Positions 1 to 11,523 of a DNA stretch of 64,000 bases are shown here, piece after piece. The DNA comes from Castor canadensis. Lineage: Eukaryota > Chordata > Mammalia > Rodentia > Castoridae. A program made the translations under genes and the position numbers. Location of the stretch: contig NC_133386.1 of NCBI RefSeq assembly GCF_047511655.1, positions 124,863,866 to 124,927,865 of the forward strand, read 5' to 3'. The notes beneath the pieces were generated by a model, which saw only the letters and a program-made list of their open reading frames with translations, made no database searches and had not been told where the DNA came from. Within the stretch, counting starts at the first letter, position 1. The number at the start of each line of letters is the position of its first letter.

Positions 1-29
1 CAAAGAATGACACATTTGACGAAGAGAAC

Positions 30-423
30 TGTTATGGTTTGTATCTGAAATGTTCTCATAAGACTGTGTTAAAGGCTTGGTCTCCAATGTGATGCTTAGA
101 GGTAGGGTTATCGGGAAGTGACTGAATCATGAGTGCTGTGTCCTAATCAATGAATTATACATTCATGGATTCATAATTTGATGGCATTATTGGGAGGTGG
201 TAGAAACTAGGAGGTAGGGCCTAAATGGAGGAAGTAGGTTACGGAAGGCATAACTTTGAAGGGTGTATTTCATTCCAGACCTTGCTTTCTGTGTACTTCC
301 TGGATGCCATGAAGGGAACAGCTTTCTCCTCCCATATTTCTGATACCTCTCAGTGAACCAAGATAAATCCCTCCTCCCTTGTTTTCTCAAATATTCTGTC
401 ACAGTGCTAAAAAAATTAACACA
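30..423 (+). mobile_element. Solo LTR, ERVL-MaLR type
   Basis: The element begins TGTTATGG and ends AACACA, so it has the TG...CA ends of an LTR. It is flanked on both sides by the 5-bp direct repeat AGAAC (25-29 and 424-428), the duplication length expected for ERVL/MaLR. The body resembles MLT/MST-like LTRs, with a TATGGTTTGTAT start, GGAGGTGG blocks, a GATAAAT polyadenylation-like site and a TCTGTCACAGTG end. No internal proviral sequence is present. Confidence 0.75.
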
Positions 424-1068
424 AGAACATAAGAATAATTCCTAGTCCTCATGGAGAGATGATGCCTGTTTTTAAAGAACTTTTACATAGACTAGAGGAT
501 AAATAGGCACATTTTCTTCTATCCATTACTCAAATCTTTATTGATAAACCACTCTACCTTACATGGGTTTGTAAATTTTGCAACACATTTGAAACTAAGA
601 TTTAGACAAGGGCATTACAATAACATATTTGCCTAACAGGGAGCCTGGTAAAGAAAAGGAGAAACTAGGAAAAACCAGCAATCATGAGAATTGTATCTTA
701 GAAACAGAAGAGGTTCAAAGAGATCAGATAAAAATAAGGACTAACAAACCCATTGGATGAGGGCAGAAAACCACTGACACTATAGCCACTAGAGGGGGAA
801 CACATTGCAACAAGTTAATAGTGAACAGTATGAAACTTGATAATGACTACTTTTTAAAGGAGCATGGCTACAAATGAGAGTGGTAGCTAGCAAGGTGGTA
901 ACAAGGAGTATTACATAGAGTATCCAAAAGAATAAGGCCAAACTCTACTCCAGTTCCTGCATGGGAAGCAGAAAATGTTTCTAATGTTCCCCCCACCCCA
1001 CTTTATCCTGTTACACTGTAAATTCCTTTCCTAATAAACTTAACTATTACTTTTACTACAAAAAAATG
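424..1068. other. Intergenic stretch, little recognisable
   Basis: No gene is seen here. The last 80 bases (about 985-1062, containing CCTTTCCTAATAAACTTA) resemble the 3' part of the LTR at about 21.1-21.6 kb, so an LTR fragment truncated by the following SINE is possible. A CTCF-core-like word sits at 786-798. Confidence 0.4.
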
Positions 1069-1069
1069 A

Positions 1070-1192
1070 GGCCAGTTGTGGTGGTGTATATCTGCAATTC
1101 TAGCACTTGAGAGGCTGAGGCAGGAGGATCACAAACTTAAGGCTTACTTGGGCTATATAGGAATACCCTGTATCAAAAACAAACACCAACCT
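1070..1192 (+). mobile_element. B1-like (7SL-derived) SINE
   Basis: Shows the order expected of a 7SL-derived SINE: GGCCAGTTGTGGTGGTG, GAGGCTGAGGCAGGAGGATC, GGGCTATATAGG and an A-rich tail. Short open frames across it are chance readings of the repeat. Confidence 0.8.
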
Positions 1193-2957
1193 CCCAAACA
1201 CAGTAGGCTCAACTACTTACAAACTACTGAAACTATTTTTGAGTCTACAGTTAGAGAGAGAAGGAAAAGGAAACTCATTCACCACCACTAGGTGATTATT
1301 AATGCTGACTCTTTAGGAATGAAAAATAAAAATCTTTACAACAGAAATCTGGTAGGCAACATCTTAACCAAGCAATCTAATTTGGCCATCACTCATAGGG
1401 CAATTTGATGTCATATCTCCTAATGAGATATAATATGAACTACACAAACATAAGCCATAAAATATCTCTAAACTAAACTTGAATCTAACCTTTAGACCTG
1501 ATTTACAGGAAATACTGGGGGATAAACAGATAAGATACTGATAGCACAAGGAAGCAAATATACAAATCTAGAACGTGGGACACTCTACAAAATGTTGTTT
1601 TGATTTTTTTCCATAGAGACAGTATTATGGAAAATAGGTGAGATGTTGGAATATGAGACTAAAGAGACAACTAACACCATGGATGAACCTTGATGAAATC
1701 CTGGTTAAATATCAATGATAATTTAGGGACAAGTAGAAAAATTTGAATATACGATATTAAAGATATTAGAAAATTAATGTTGAATTGTTCTACCTGCAGC
1801 TTGCCTCTAAGTGGTTCAGCAAAAACAATACTATACTTGTTTATTTACATAGACACACAGACAGCAAGTATGCATATATGCATATATATATATAAGGCAA
1901 AATACTGAAAATTATTTAATCCAGGTGGGATGATTAGATATTGTATCACTGTGTTATTCTTTTAAGTCTTCTATCTGCAAATTACCAAAATAAAAGTTGG
2001 GGAGGGGGAAGAGACACAGTAGAGCAGGAAGGTAAAAATATAGGAGTGAATACTTGATATAAAACTCTAAAGATCATGGGTGTAACAGACCAACAACTCA
2101 AACAGATTACCACTAAGATAGTATGCATGATTTTCTGACACTCAAAGAAAGCAGCTGTGGAGGAATACAGATATAGACAACTGAGAAGGTGTGGGTACTT
2201 CAGGAAATACCTGGTGACCTCAATATTCCTCATGAGGTGGAGCAAGAAGAGTAGCAATAGGATGGCAGCATGCACAGAGCAAAGATTTGGAATAGCTTCT
2301 GAGGGGAATGGCAAAGGAAGCTGACCAGGGGTATGTAAAAGATTGCACAGGGTGCAGCTGAGGTGCTGCTTGAAGGTCTGGAAAGTGCTCCTGATTTTGG
2401 CTTTCATTAGCCCTCCAAACTCTGGTCACAGAATATACAAGCTTCCAAGTGTCTGATTACTCTGCCTCTATCAGACCAGGAGTTTGAGTAAAGGGGACCT
2501 GACCCTCATTTTTAAGTTTCTTGCAACAAGCACACCTAGCATAAGCATTCAATGAATACTTAAATAAAGTAGTGGCAATTTCACATGTAACCTCTAAAAT
2601 GCAAGTTTTTTTCCCCTTTATTGAGAAAGGGGCTTACTAAGTGCCCAAATGGTAAATCATAGTTACTCATCGTTCTTCTTACCCACAGCCTACTGCTGGC
2701 TTAACTGCTTTTCTTCCACATTCTCATAGGAACATAAATGTGTGTTATGATACCCATTTCAAGCTGTTATTACTGCATTTTCTGCAATATAATATTGAAA
2801 CTGACTATTTACAAGTCTGTTTTACCCAGTAAACTAAGATCAGTGATCTTTTATTTAGTCTTCTCTAAACTCAGCATCATATTTGACTTACTACATAGCA
2901 GTTGTTTTCTGATCTAAGCTCAGCAATTAAGCAAGACTGTTTTTGTTTGCAAAGGCA
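1193..2957. other. Intergenic stretch without recognised gene
   Basis: AT-rich sequence with no splice-linked or conserved reading frame that I recognise. A short TA/CA-rich simple repeat lies near 1870-1892. The minus-strand open frame at 1982-2407 has no family features and looks like chance. Confidence 0.4.
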
Positions 2958-3050
2958 GGGTTGGTGGAGTGGCTCAAGTGGTAGACCACAGGCCTAGCAA
3001 GCACGAGGCCCTGAATTCAAATCTTAGCACCTCAAAAAACAAAACAAAAA
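2958..3050 (+). mobile_element. ID/tRNA-like SINE
   Basis: Contains an A-box-like GAGTGGCTCAAGTGGTAG and a B-box-like GAATTCAAATC, ending in an (AAAAC)n tail. This is the tRNA-like unit that recurs throughout the window, here without a 7SL-like part. It lies just downstream of the DDIAS stop codon, in antisense orientation to DDIAS. Confidence 0.8.
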
Positions 3051-3381
3051 ACAGGAAAACTTGTTTGTAAAGGCTTTATTTCTGGATATGCATGTGATTT
3101 TTAACAAACACTTTAAAAAAAGCAAAATTAACCATATTACTAAAGTACAGTCAACAGTATAAAGTGCCCAGTTATCTAAACCATAGTAGTCTGGATAAAA
3201 CTGTGGGGAAATATGCCTTTTTATTTTATAAGGTCTTACAGCCTCCAGGAAAGTTCCCTTCTTTATTAACTTCTCTCCAAGTGTTCAAAATGTAAAGGAT
3301 ACTTTCCATGCCACTGGGAGCAAAATTTTCCAGACAGATTTATTTTTATTTAAAAGTTCAGGGATTGAGTTAAGTGACTTT
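3051..3381 (-). other. DDIAS: Probable DDIAS 3' UTR
   Basis: This is the sequence immediately downstream of the DDIAS stop codon on the minus strand. Several minus-strand AATAAA words occur (plus-strand TTTATT), notably at 3220-3225 and 3075-3080, so the transcript end cannot be fixed by eye. The extent is inferred from the next SINE. Confidence 0.45.
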
Positions 3382-5946
3382 TTATGAAAACAATTCAGGC
3401 GACCAAGCACTTTTAGTTTCGGACACCGAAGGTGGGCAGTTTTCTGAAAATGTAAGGTAACATTTAACTTCTGAAAAAGAATCAAGTCCAAGAACTGACT
3501 CTTTGGAATTCCAGACCGACTGTTTAGAGTTATGTTCAGGAGTTTTCTTTTTCGCAACTATTGCTGTCATCTTATTCTTTAACTTCTTAATTAAACATAC
3601 ATCTGTTCTTTGTTTGACATGTTTTAGTTTCTTTCTTGGTAACTCTTTTTGGTAAGGGGAATTATGGGCAGCAAGGCATTTTCTTAGACCCATGACTTGG
3701 AATCTGAGTCTATCTGAAGGAAATACTTTTTGTGTGGTAGGAGGCACCCATTCACTGACATCAGTTTCAAGGCACTCAGCAATAGAGTTGGCAACATCTG
3801 GTTGTGTAAGACTAGAGATGGTATGACTCCTGGATTTCTGGCTAGTTGTTTTTATATTTTTTGGGTGGCTTGGGATGACTTGCTGGTTGTCATTTTCAAA
3901 AGAAACTTTTATTTTCTGGTACTCAGCATCAAGATCTGAATAAAAGGTAGGTATTTTTTTAAAAGCTCCATTCATTCCACGAATTCTTGTTTGGTGGAAT
4001 CCTGCAACTGGAGTTGACTGTGAACATGGAACAAAGTCTTGGCTATCTTCAAGATCATATTCTGAATCTGACTGAAAATGTGGTGGAGGAGAGCACATTC
4101 TTGGATACCTAGAGGCTGATATGCTTTGTGCAGACTGCTTGGCATTTTCAGAAAGTGATCTTAGTGGGAAATCAGAGTGTGCGGGATAATTTTTTGTCAA
4201 CCGTGTTTCCCACTGTAACAAAATACCCTGTGATCCTTTTGTCATTTCTGTTGCAGAGTCCTTATCTTTAGCAGTATCATCAAAGAGATCAACAGAAGCA
4301 TTGTAACTACCTTCATGACCAGCAGAAGAGTCCTGTGATAAGTTCCTACTGACAGGTCTATAAGGCTTTTCTTTCAATGTATTTGTACTTCTACTTGGAC
4401 TACTGCAAAGAGATTCTAAAGGATACATAAGTTTTCTGCAAATTGTAAAGCTGTCACCTTGGTTCTTTGGCCACCTATGATACTGCTTATTTTCGAATTT
4501 GCAAAGATCAGAAACATCATTGAATTTTCTAGGACACAAAATTGTCAACTTTTCACTCATTTCTGAGTGTGATTTTTCTCCACACCCATTACAATATTTG
4601 ACACAAGAGTGTTCAGTTTCTGAAGTACTGGGTCTAAGGGTAATCTCATCTCTCTGTGAGATGAGACTCAAAGTCTTCTTATGAGTAACTGTTGTTTCTA
4701 AATCTTTTGACGGCAGGAACAGAGCTGACAAATAAGCATTTGGTAGAAAATATTCTGAAATATCTCTTACATTACTGCTTATTGAATCTGCCTCTTCTGT
4801 GTTATCCACTTGTAACTCTTTTTGAGTACTAGGACTAGGATTTGCTTCACAGTTAGAAAAGAAGTTATCTTTGCTAGAGCTTTCTTTGACTGTGGCTTCT
4901 GATGATCTTAAAGCAACAGGTGGTGGGGCTCCAGCAGTTCTCTGGGGAGTTACAGATAATCTGCTATGGTCTGTATGAAATATACTGATGTCATCATCTA
5001 CATCATGTTTTCTACTCTTGGCATCTGTCTGGGTTATAGGAATTTCACTTTCAATAACTTCCAGAAACTTGTTCAGGCTTTCAGAGAATGGCAAATCATC
5101 CCAAATTATGGGGTCACAGTCCTGGGAACCATTATCTGTCCCTTCTTGTCTGAATGATAAAGGTGGAGAGCATGTGGATCGCTCTTGAAGGCTGGTGGTG
5201 ATATGTACATCGTGGGGCTGTTGACATGGCAGTGCATGCTGAGAATATCTAGTTTTAATTTCTATTGCACCGTGGATGGATTCTGTATTACTTGACTCAA
5301 CGAGCTCTTGTATTTTCAAAGGGAATCGATTAGAGTTAGTAACTCCAATTTCATGATGACTGCTGTGAACTGCACTCAGATGATTATCTTGTAAGTGAAC
5401 TCCTTCACCTGACTTTTCTGCTGTACTTTTTTTATCCATATATGAAACAAGGCTCCATGAACCCTGAATGGGATCATGGCAGCTGATGGAATCAGCGACC
5501 CCTGCAAAGGAGAGGCACTGTCTGTTTTGAAGTGTACCAACAGCCCTGCTTTGTTCTAAAGCTGAAAAGTCACCATTATCTGTTAGCTGTGAAACAATGG
5601 AAGTGAGTTCAAGTGATGGTTGCCAGAATCTTGAAAAATTATCTCTGTTGTGAGGCTCCAAAAAATAAGAAGGGCTATCAGGGCCATGTATGCTGCTGAG
5701 ATCACTATTTGAGTGATTTAAAGCAAGTAAGTGGCTATTAGGTTCTGGGGAGCCACAGTGAAATTTCCTGAAACTGGAAGTCTGCAAAAACTGATGGAAG
5801 TAGTCAATGACAGTGAAGCCTGCAACACGTGGGTCTGGGAGAACAATCTGGCAAGCTACTAGTGATCTGACTTCTCTTTTGGGGTCACAGCACTCCTGTA
5901 AGAAGTTATGGGAATATGAACCATGTCCACAGTGGTTTTCAAAATT
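3382..5946 (-). CDS. DDIAS: DDIAS, last coding exon (residues 132-985)
   Basis: DNA damage-induced apoptosis suppressor (noxin). It is a stress- and cell-cycle-linked protein reported to protect cells from apoptosis after DNA damage. This 2565-bp exon encodes most of the protein: 854 residues and the stop. It starts after the minus-strand acceptor TTCGTAG with NFENHCGHG and reads open through to the C-terminus SAWSPELFS, which I recognise as the conserved end of mammalian DDIAS. Recognisable blocks include LVACQIVLPDP and FTVIDYFHQ near its start, SLSVTPQ-like and SESLNKF motifs in the middle, DSEYDLEDSQDFVPCSQSTP and DVSEWVPPTTQK later, and a basic RKKLKHVKQ tract near the end. The bulk is serine-rich and probably disordered. 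Spliced length is 985 residues against about 998 in human from memory. No frameshift or stop is visible, so the gene looks intact. Confidence 0.97.
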   Translation of the reverse strand, partial: NFENHCGHGSYSHNFLQECCDPKREVRSLVACQIVLPDPRVAGFTVIDYFHQFLQTSSFRKFHCGSPEPNSHLLALNHSNSDLSSIHGPDSPSYFLEPHNRDNFSRFWQPSLELTSIVSQLTDNGDFSALEQSRAVGTLQNRQCLSFAGVADSISCHDPIQGSWSLVSYMDKKSTAEKSGEGVHLQDNHLSAVHSSHHEIGVTNSNRFPLKIQELVESSNTESIHGAIEIKTRYSQHALPCQQPHDVHITTSLQERSTCSPPLSFRQEGTDNGSQDCDPIIWDDLPFSESLNKFLEVIESEIPITQTDAKSRKHDVDDDISIFHTDHSRLSVTPQRTAGAPPPVALRSSEATVKESSSKDNFFSNCEANPSPSTQKELQVDNTEEADSISSNVRDISEYFLPNAYLSALFLPSKDLETTVTHKKTLSLISQRDEITLRPSTSETEHSCVKYCNGCGEKSHSEMSEKLTILCPRKFNDVSDLCKFENKQYHRWPKNQGDSFTICRKLMYPLESLCSSPSRSTNTLKEKPYRPVSRNLSQDSSAGHEGSYNASVDLFDDTAKDKDSATEMTKGSQGILLQWETRLTKNYPAHSDFPLRSLSENAKQSAQSISASRYPRMCSPPPHFQSDSEYDLEDSQDFVPCSQSTPVAGFHQTRIRGMNGAFKKIPTFYSDLDAEYQKIKVSFENDNQQVIPSHPKNIKTTSQKSRSHTISSLTQPDVANSIAECLETDVSEWVPPTTQKVFPSDRLRFQVMGLRKCLAAHNSPYQKELPRKKLKHVKQRTDVCLIKKLKNKMTAIVAKKKTPEHNSKQSVWNSKESVLGLDSFSEVKCYLTFSENCPPSVSETKSAWSPELFS

Positions 5947-6109
5947 CTACGAAAGAAGTAAATAAATTTAAATGAGAATAAAATGTTCTTTCTTTGACTC
6001 AAATAATAAACAAGCATTTAAAAAGTTTAAGAGGTACAACTATAACTCCTTTAATTTCAATTCTTTTAGTGTTAGAGGTAGAAAAGTATATATAAAAGAA
6101 TATAGGCTT

Positions 6110-6285
6110 GGAGTAAAGAGATTTGTCTTCAAATCCTGCATTCTCTAGTAGTGTTGGGCTTTGGGCAAGTTATTTAACCTCTGAGCCTTAGTTTTCTCAT
6201 TTATGAAGCAAGGATTATTGTGTAGCAATAATTAAACCATATAGTGCTTAACAAACGGCAATTGTTAAATAAATAGTAGCCACCA
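6110..6285 (+). repeat. MIR SINE
   Basis: Lies in DDIAS intron 4. It contains the conserved MIR core GGGCAAGTTATTTAACCTCT followed by GAGCCTTAGTTTTCTCAT and ends with an AATAAATAGTAGC-like 3' end. Confidence 0.8.
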
Positions 6286-6804
6286 TTATATCTGTGCAAG
6301 AAGGAAAAATGAAAACCAAACCTCTTAAGACTTTAACAAAGTAAAGCTCTATAGTTCTCAGTTTCATCTTCACTTTGGAAAACATTTCCGTTTGTTTCCT
6401 TTAATGTAGATGAGACAATAAACTATTATTCCTTTAGAGTTAGTACATTCTTTTAACTTCTTCTATAGTCACCTTTATAATTACTTAAGACCACTCGTTT
6501 TAACCTGTCTGTAATGTTCTTATCAATGCTCAGAGACCTTGCTTTATTAATTCCCTCCTCCTTTTCTAGAGGACAGAATAGCTACAGAATTGATGAAAGT
6601 TTTACCACATAATTTGAACAAAATTCAGAGTAAAATAAATACTAAATATCAAAATCAAATATCTAACACTTCTTTGAATTTATAATAAATTTATAGTTTT
6701 AAAGATCTGAAAGCATTTGGCCTGGGTTCTTCTGACTTTTGAAAGGTTACTTATGACGTTTAAACAGATCACCTCTAGGGCTATTTCTACAGTTTAAAGT
6801 GCTT

Positions 6805-6890
6805 CTGTGGGGGTGGGGTGGGGGGGCCAGAGGGGAGAAATGGCCCAAACAATGTATGCACATATGAATAAATGAACAAAAAAATACAGA
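6805..6890 (+). mobile_element. L1 3' end fragment
   Basis: A G-rich tract (GGGGGTGGGGTGGGGGGG) followed by GGGAGAAATGGCCCAAAC, TGTATGCACATATGAATAAA and an A-rich tail. It matches the 3' end of the L1 copy at 49694-50604, so it is a short 5'-truncated L1 of the same lineage. Confidence 0.7.
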
Positions 6891-7463
6891 AAGATAATAC
6901 TTTTAACATTGTTTAAAATTATATTGACAAATTTTAATAGTTTCATCAATATAAAGATAATCTGCAGATGCTTTATTTTAGAATATCCCTGGGAGGTGAG
7001 TGAGGCAAAAGTTATTTTGACACCTTACTGTGTTTCACAGTTAGTGAACTGACATAGGCACAGAGCTGCAACATGGGCAGTGGCTGCATCTGGAGACCAG
7101 AGCAATTGCTGTACTTTAGCCCAGAAGAATTAGAAAGTTCTTTAACTTCTGGCTCAGAATTAGACACGTTTGAAGGGTTGATGATACTTGGTTTAACTGA
7201 AACTTACCATTTGCTAGCTATGAAAGGGATTGAAAGTTTTTGGGTATGACCTCAAGAAGCATTACTGAATATAGAAAGTGTCAATTGTTTTGTTCCTCTA
7301 ATTTTTTTGCTTATTTAAAAAAAAATAGATACATATGTTAAAAAAATAAAGTGCTTCTACAGGTCTTCAAATTTACATAACTCCTTAAAATGACTTAGTA
7401 AGTTCAAATCATTTCAGTACAATGGAAATGTAAACAGAATACTCAAAAGGAAGTATCAATTAC

Positions 7464-7581
7464 CGTCACTCCAAACACAAAGCTTTGTCCAATAAAGCAA
7501 GTTTCAACTGCTTTAGTTAATAGGTTCTGAGTTGTATCACTGTCCAGTGTTTCTGGGATTTTCTTAGGATCTTCAATGTAT
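7464..7581 (-). CDS. DDIAS: DDIAS coding exon 4 (residues 92-131)
   Basis: A 118-bp exon bounded on the minus strand by acceptor CTTTACAAG and donor GTAATT. The first base completes the Arg-92 codon split from the preceding exon, then 39 codons follow (YIEDPKKIPETL through SFVFGVT). It ends in phase 0, so it joins the big last exon at NFEN. The segment is part of the N-terminal OB-fold/RPA70-C-like region ascribed to the family. It is strongly similar to human DDIAS as I remember it. Confidence 0.95.
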
Positions 7582-8412
7582 CTTGTAAAGAAAATAAAAC
7601 ATGTGAGAGATAAATTTTGAATTTTAACTTATAATAAAGTCAGAAGACACAATTAGTATGAAAAAACAGCATAACCTTCTGAGTTACTTATGGAGAAAAA
7701 AATGACTTTATGAGCTAGGGATTTTGTTCTCTGTAGTTTTCTATAGCACAGAAAGAGAAAAACAAAACAACCCCCTCCTCAAAACCCAACCAGTTAGTGT
7801 GAACAAAATAGATGTTTGCCTAATCTTCAGGCCCAACAATTACACTGTGGAAAAATAAAACAAAGCAGTGAGGGTAATGGTTTTTCCTTTTCCCTGGCAA
7901 TTCTGGTTGTGGTCCCTCCCATGTTTCTTCCTTCAAATCAGTTTGCCCTCAACTGCAAGGACATGGACATGGATTTCATCTGCCAAGTGATTATGGGAAG
8001 AGGACAGAAGGCTGAGGAGAAAAAGCTTGAATTACTTCTGTAGACCCTCACATTCTCAGCACTTTGTGTTAGGTGGACCTTGATTACTTGAATATTAACC
8101 CCATTTGGATAGTAATTTGGTTCAAAATGGTTTTACTTTCTTATCTAAATCTTTCCTAGTTGGATTAGAGTTTTATAATACTTTAATTACCGTTCAGTTA
8201 CTCTGGATAAAAGAAGCCTAGATAATAGCAACATGATAAGTATCATGAGATCGTTTTTTTTCTCACTTGATTATTTTTGAAGGGAATTGATGACCTGAGA
8301 TCAAAAGATTATCTTTTTACTAAATGCATATTAGCTGAAAAACATATCTCTTCAAATTCTATTTGTATATGAGAAGGGCAGGCAGGAAAAAGAATGCTTT
8401 ATATATTCTTAC

Positions 8413-8574
8413 CTGTGCAAAGCAGTGGCAGTCAGACCAAAAAATGTATCTAAGCAGCTTCCAAATACAGTAATGACAAATAATTTGTTTGATTCTGCAA
8501 CTTTTAAGGAAAGTTTATATCTGTAACTGGCATTTTTAGCTTCACCGGTACAGCCACATTTTGGACAATTAGAC
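8413..8574 (-). CDS. DDIAS: DDIAS coding exon 3 (residues 38-92)
   Basis: A 162-bp exon with minus-strand acceptor TCCTAG and donor GTAAGA. It completes Arg-38, then reads SNCPKCG and continues through KLFVITVFGSCLDTFFGLTA to CAC AG, splitting Arg-92. Cys-41 and Cys-44 (CxxC) pair with Cys-25 and Cys-28 of the previous exon as a plausible zinc ribbon inside the N-terminal RPA-like fold. Phases on both sides agree with the neighbouring exons. Confidence 0.96.
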
Positions 8575-9149
8575 CTAGGAAAATGTGTGTGGGGGGAAGC
8601 ATAGAGATGTTCATTATTTTTTTTCTATGATTAAAAACAAATCCAGAAAAGTAAAAATTTATGAATAATTTGTATACAAATACTCCTAGTAACTTATGAC
8701 TGACACAGATAATGAAAATATTAATTTTTAATATCTATATGCAAAGTACTCAGGTATTTCATTTTTTCTCACCATCATAAAACTATTTTAATTCACTGGA
8801 ATATGCTGTGAATGTATCAGATTTAAAATATTATTCATGAAAAGTCATGCAATTTATTTTCAAGGCAATATGTAATTGTGGCCAAAGACTTTCTAGTCAA
8901 AAAGTATACATCGAGTTTAAGTTTGCTGTCATATACTAGCTGCCTAGTCTGGGGATAGTGATGAAATTCCTGAAATTTTGAGTATCTTGTCAGTAAAATG
9001 CAGGACTGAGGAAGGATAAAATGAGGCAAATTAAATAAAGAATATAGTGCAAATCTTGCCAAATTGTTAGTCTGCTTCTCCCTAATAATTATATTAAGTA
9101 TAGTGGTGATTAATATCACTTTTTTTTTCTTTTTTGCATTATGGTTCTC

Positions 9150-9280
9150 AAACACATTTGAGTCACACCCCCAGTCCTGTTTTTATTTTTTGTTATTTTA
9201 TTTCTGAGATAGTCTGCCTAATGTTGACAGTACTATAAGTACCTGGGATTATAGGTGTGTACCACCATGCCTGGTTTGTC
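9150..9280 (-). mobile_element. Degenerate B1-like/composite SINE
   Basis: The minus strand reads a degraded 7SL-like unit; the plus strand shows GTACCTGGGATTATAGGTG and CCACCATGCCTGGT. A decayed tRNA-like part follows near 9160-9180 (CACACCCCCAGTCC). It lies in DDIAS intron 2. Confidence 0.65.
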
Positions 9281-9318
9281 ACTTCTACTTAATACTTTCC
9301 TTCCCACCCCCCAACCCC

Positions 9319-9402
9319 CCTTTTTTTTTAGTGCTGGAGATAAAACCCAGGGCCTTGTTCATGCTAGGCAAGTACTCTTACCACTGAGCTACATCCCCAG
9401 TC
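9319..9402 (-). mobile_element. ID/tRNA-like SINE
   Basis: On the plus strand AAACCCAGGGCCTTGTTCAT, CTAGGCAAGTACTCTTACCA and CTGAGCTACATCCCCAG give the reverse complement of the A/B-box unit, preceded by an oligo-T (the A tail). Confidence 0.8.
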
Positions 9403-10369
9403 AGTATTTTTCTATTTTCTAGTTTGTAATAATATAATTCTAATTTCCATTTCATGTTTTTAGGCTAAACATCTCATGGTAATGGCTAATACTACAACTT
9501 TGTTTCTCATGTTCCTAATAATCTGACTTAAAACAGAGAGTGCAAAGACAAACAGAAAGAAACATTAAAGTTGGCCATATAAATTTATAAAGATTGCTGC
9601 CAGAGAGCCACTAGGGGGAGCCTAATATTCGTAGCTCTCAAATTGACTTTTTCAATAAAACTTCATATAAGATGTTACTGATTTACCATCAGAGATCTGA
9701 GCTAATTGTTTTTCTGTCACACTGAGGATAGATCTGTACCAAGCCAATCATATAATTTTATGCAAATCTCTGCAACTATAGGCTGGCCATAGAATAAAGA
9801 GAACTGACTTACTAGGGGATAAAACCATTTCTCATTAGTACTAATTTCTAGTGAAATAAGTGCTTTAAATATATATTAGAATTTTTTACAGGTTATGCAA
9901 TACTGATACATCCAGAACTAATGTGAAATTCCTAGCAAGTCTTAGAACAATTACCAAATATCAGTGTGTTGCAGTTTACAGATGTTTTCAACATGCATTA
10001 ATTCATTCTGTATTTACCTCATTTACAAACAGAAAAATCTGCATGAATTTTTACTTAAGGTGACAAAGGTAGTAAATCCTATGACCTAAATCCAAGGCTT
10101 TGAACTCCTAGCCTGAAATGCTTTCCTGTATGAGTTCTTAAGATAACTATGAGAACATTTTGGTTAATAAATAACTATGTTGCAAATAGAGTGTCAATGA
10201 TAACCTGACAAAAACTAGGTCTATTTATGTAAATGCGTATGTACACTAAATTATATGTACTTTAATAAAACATATATACATTGAAGATAGTAATTTACAT
10301 AGTTTTTAATCCTTTTGAGAATGAAGCAAGATTGAAGTAAATAAATATTAGTATGGTGTAATATAGATT

Positions 10370-10535
10370 GGAGCCTCTCAAACTTTAATAGCATACAAAT
10401 CACCTGGGGATCCTTTTAAAAGAAAAATTATGAATCAGCCAGTCTGGGACAAGGCCAGAATTCTGCATTTCTATGAAGTTACGATGGGAGGTAAGTTGAT
10501 GTAATATTCCATAGACCACAATTTCGAAAAGCAAG
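10370..10535 (+). repeat. MER5A-like hAT non-autonomous DNA transposon
   Basis: Shows the MER5A order: CTCTCAAACTTTAATAGCAT, AATCACCTGGGGATC, AGAATTCTGCATTTCTA, then an inverted end with CCACAATTTCGAAAAGCA. The terminal inverted repeats are degraded, as expected for an ancient mammalian copy. Confidence 0.7.
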
Positions 10536-11523
10536 GGTGCAGACGAGACATTTGAATCACAGTCCTCTGATACAAACTCTAGAGACAACACTACCTCTAA
10601 AATGTCCTTTGCTATAGAATCACAGCTTTTAATAATTTTGGTCGCAGGATCTTTTATTATTGAGAATACTTAAGTAACTTTTATTTGTATGAATAATATC
10701 CATATTCCTTTTCAGAAAATTAAGATATTTAAATGACAAAGATTGAGGTAAACAACTTGATTTGAAATTCATCTACATTGTGTAATGATTATCATAATCA
10801 AATTAACATAGCCTCCATTATCCATTCTGTACATTCTGCAATTGAAGTGAGAAATGAAAGTTAGAAATTAAAACTGAAAAATCTAAAAAAAAATTTATTA
10901 ATTCATTAAAAATAATAGATCTATTCCATGTTTAACATAAAGAACATACTTTTATAAAAAATAATTATATATCCCCACATAAAAAAACATGTGAAGAGAG
11001 GCATTTTTTTTTTCATTTTGCAAGTCTCTTTCTGGTTTAAAAGAAGACAGCTGGATTCACATGCTTGTTTCTCTGCTACATTGTGGTATTATATCATGTA
11101 GCCTTTGGGAACTCCACTATGTATGCTTAAGAATGAGAACAAGAGTGAAAAAGGCAAATGATGCCTTAGAATTATTATGAAAGTAGGTTTGAGTTCAAAG
11201 AGCTTCTCAGTGGATCTATCTGAAATAATAGCTATCTATAATTTGCTACTTTTTCATTTACATTTCTAATGTACTTATATTTAGCCTAGAAATAGAATTG
11301 ATGAGATCAGTGGTCTTGAGTGTTTCATCTTGAAATCTTTGAAAATCTGATGAAAGCAATGAACTTAATCTCTCCCCCAGAAAAATGCACACCTGTTATA
11401 CAGTATTTTAAATATTTTGGAGACCAAAGGATACATATATATGTGTAAGGATTATATAATGTCTCTTCTAACTTTAGAGACTAAGAAAATTGAATGTATA
11501 CAAAGTAATGAAAAGTATTTCTA

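Noticed and set aside
1982-2407. 141-codon minus-strand frame in the intergenic region
   Set aside because: It has a cysteine- and leucine-rich random composition with no recognisable motif or splice partner.
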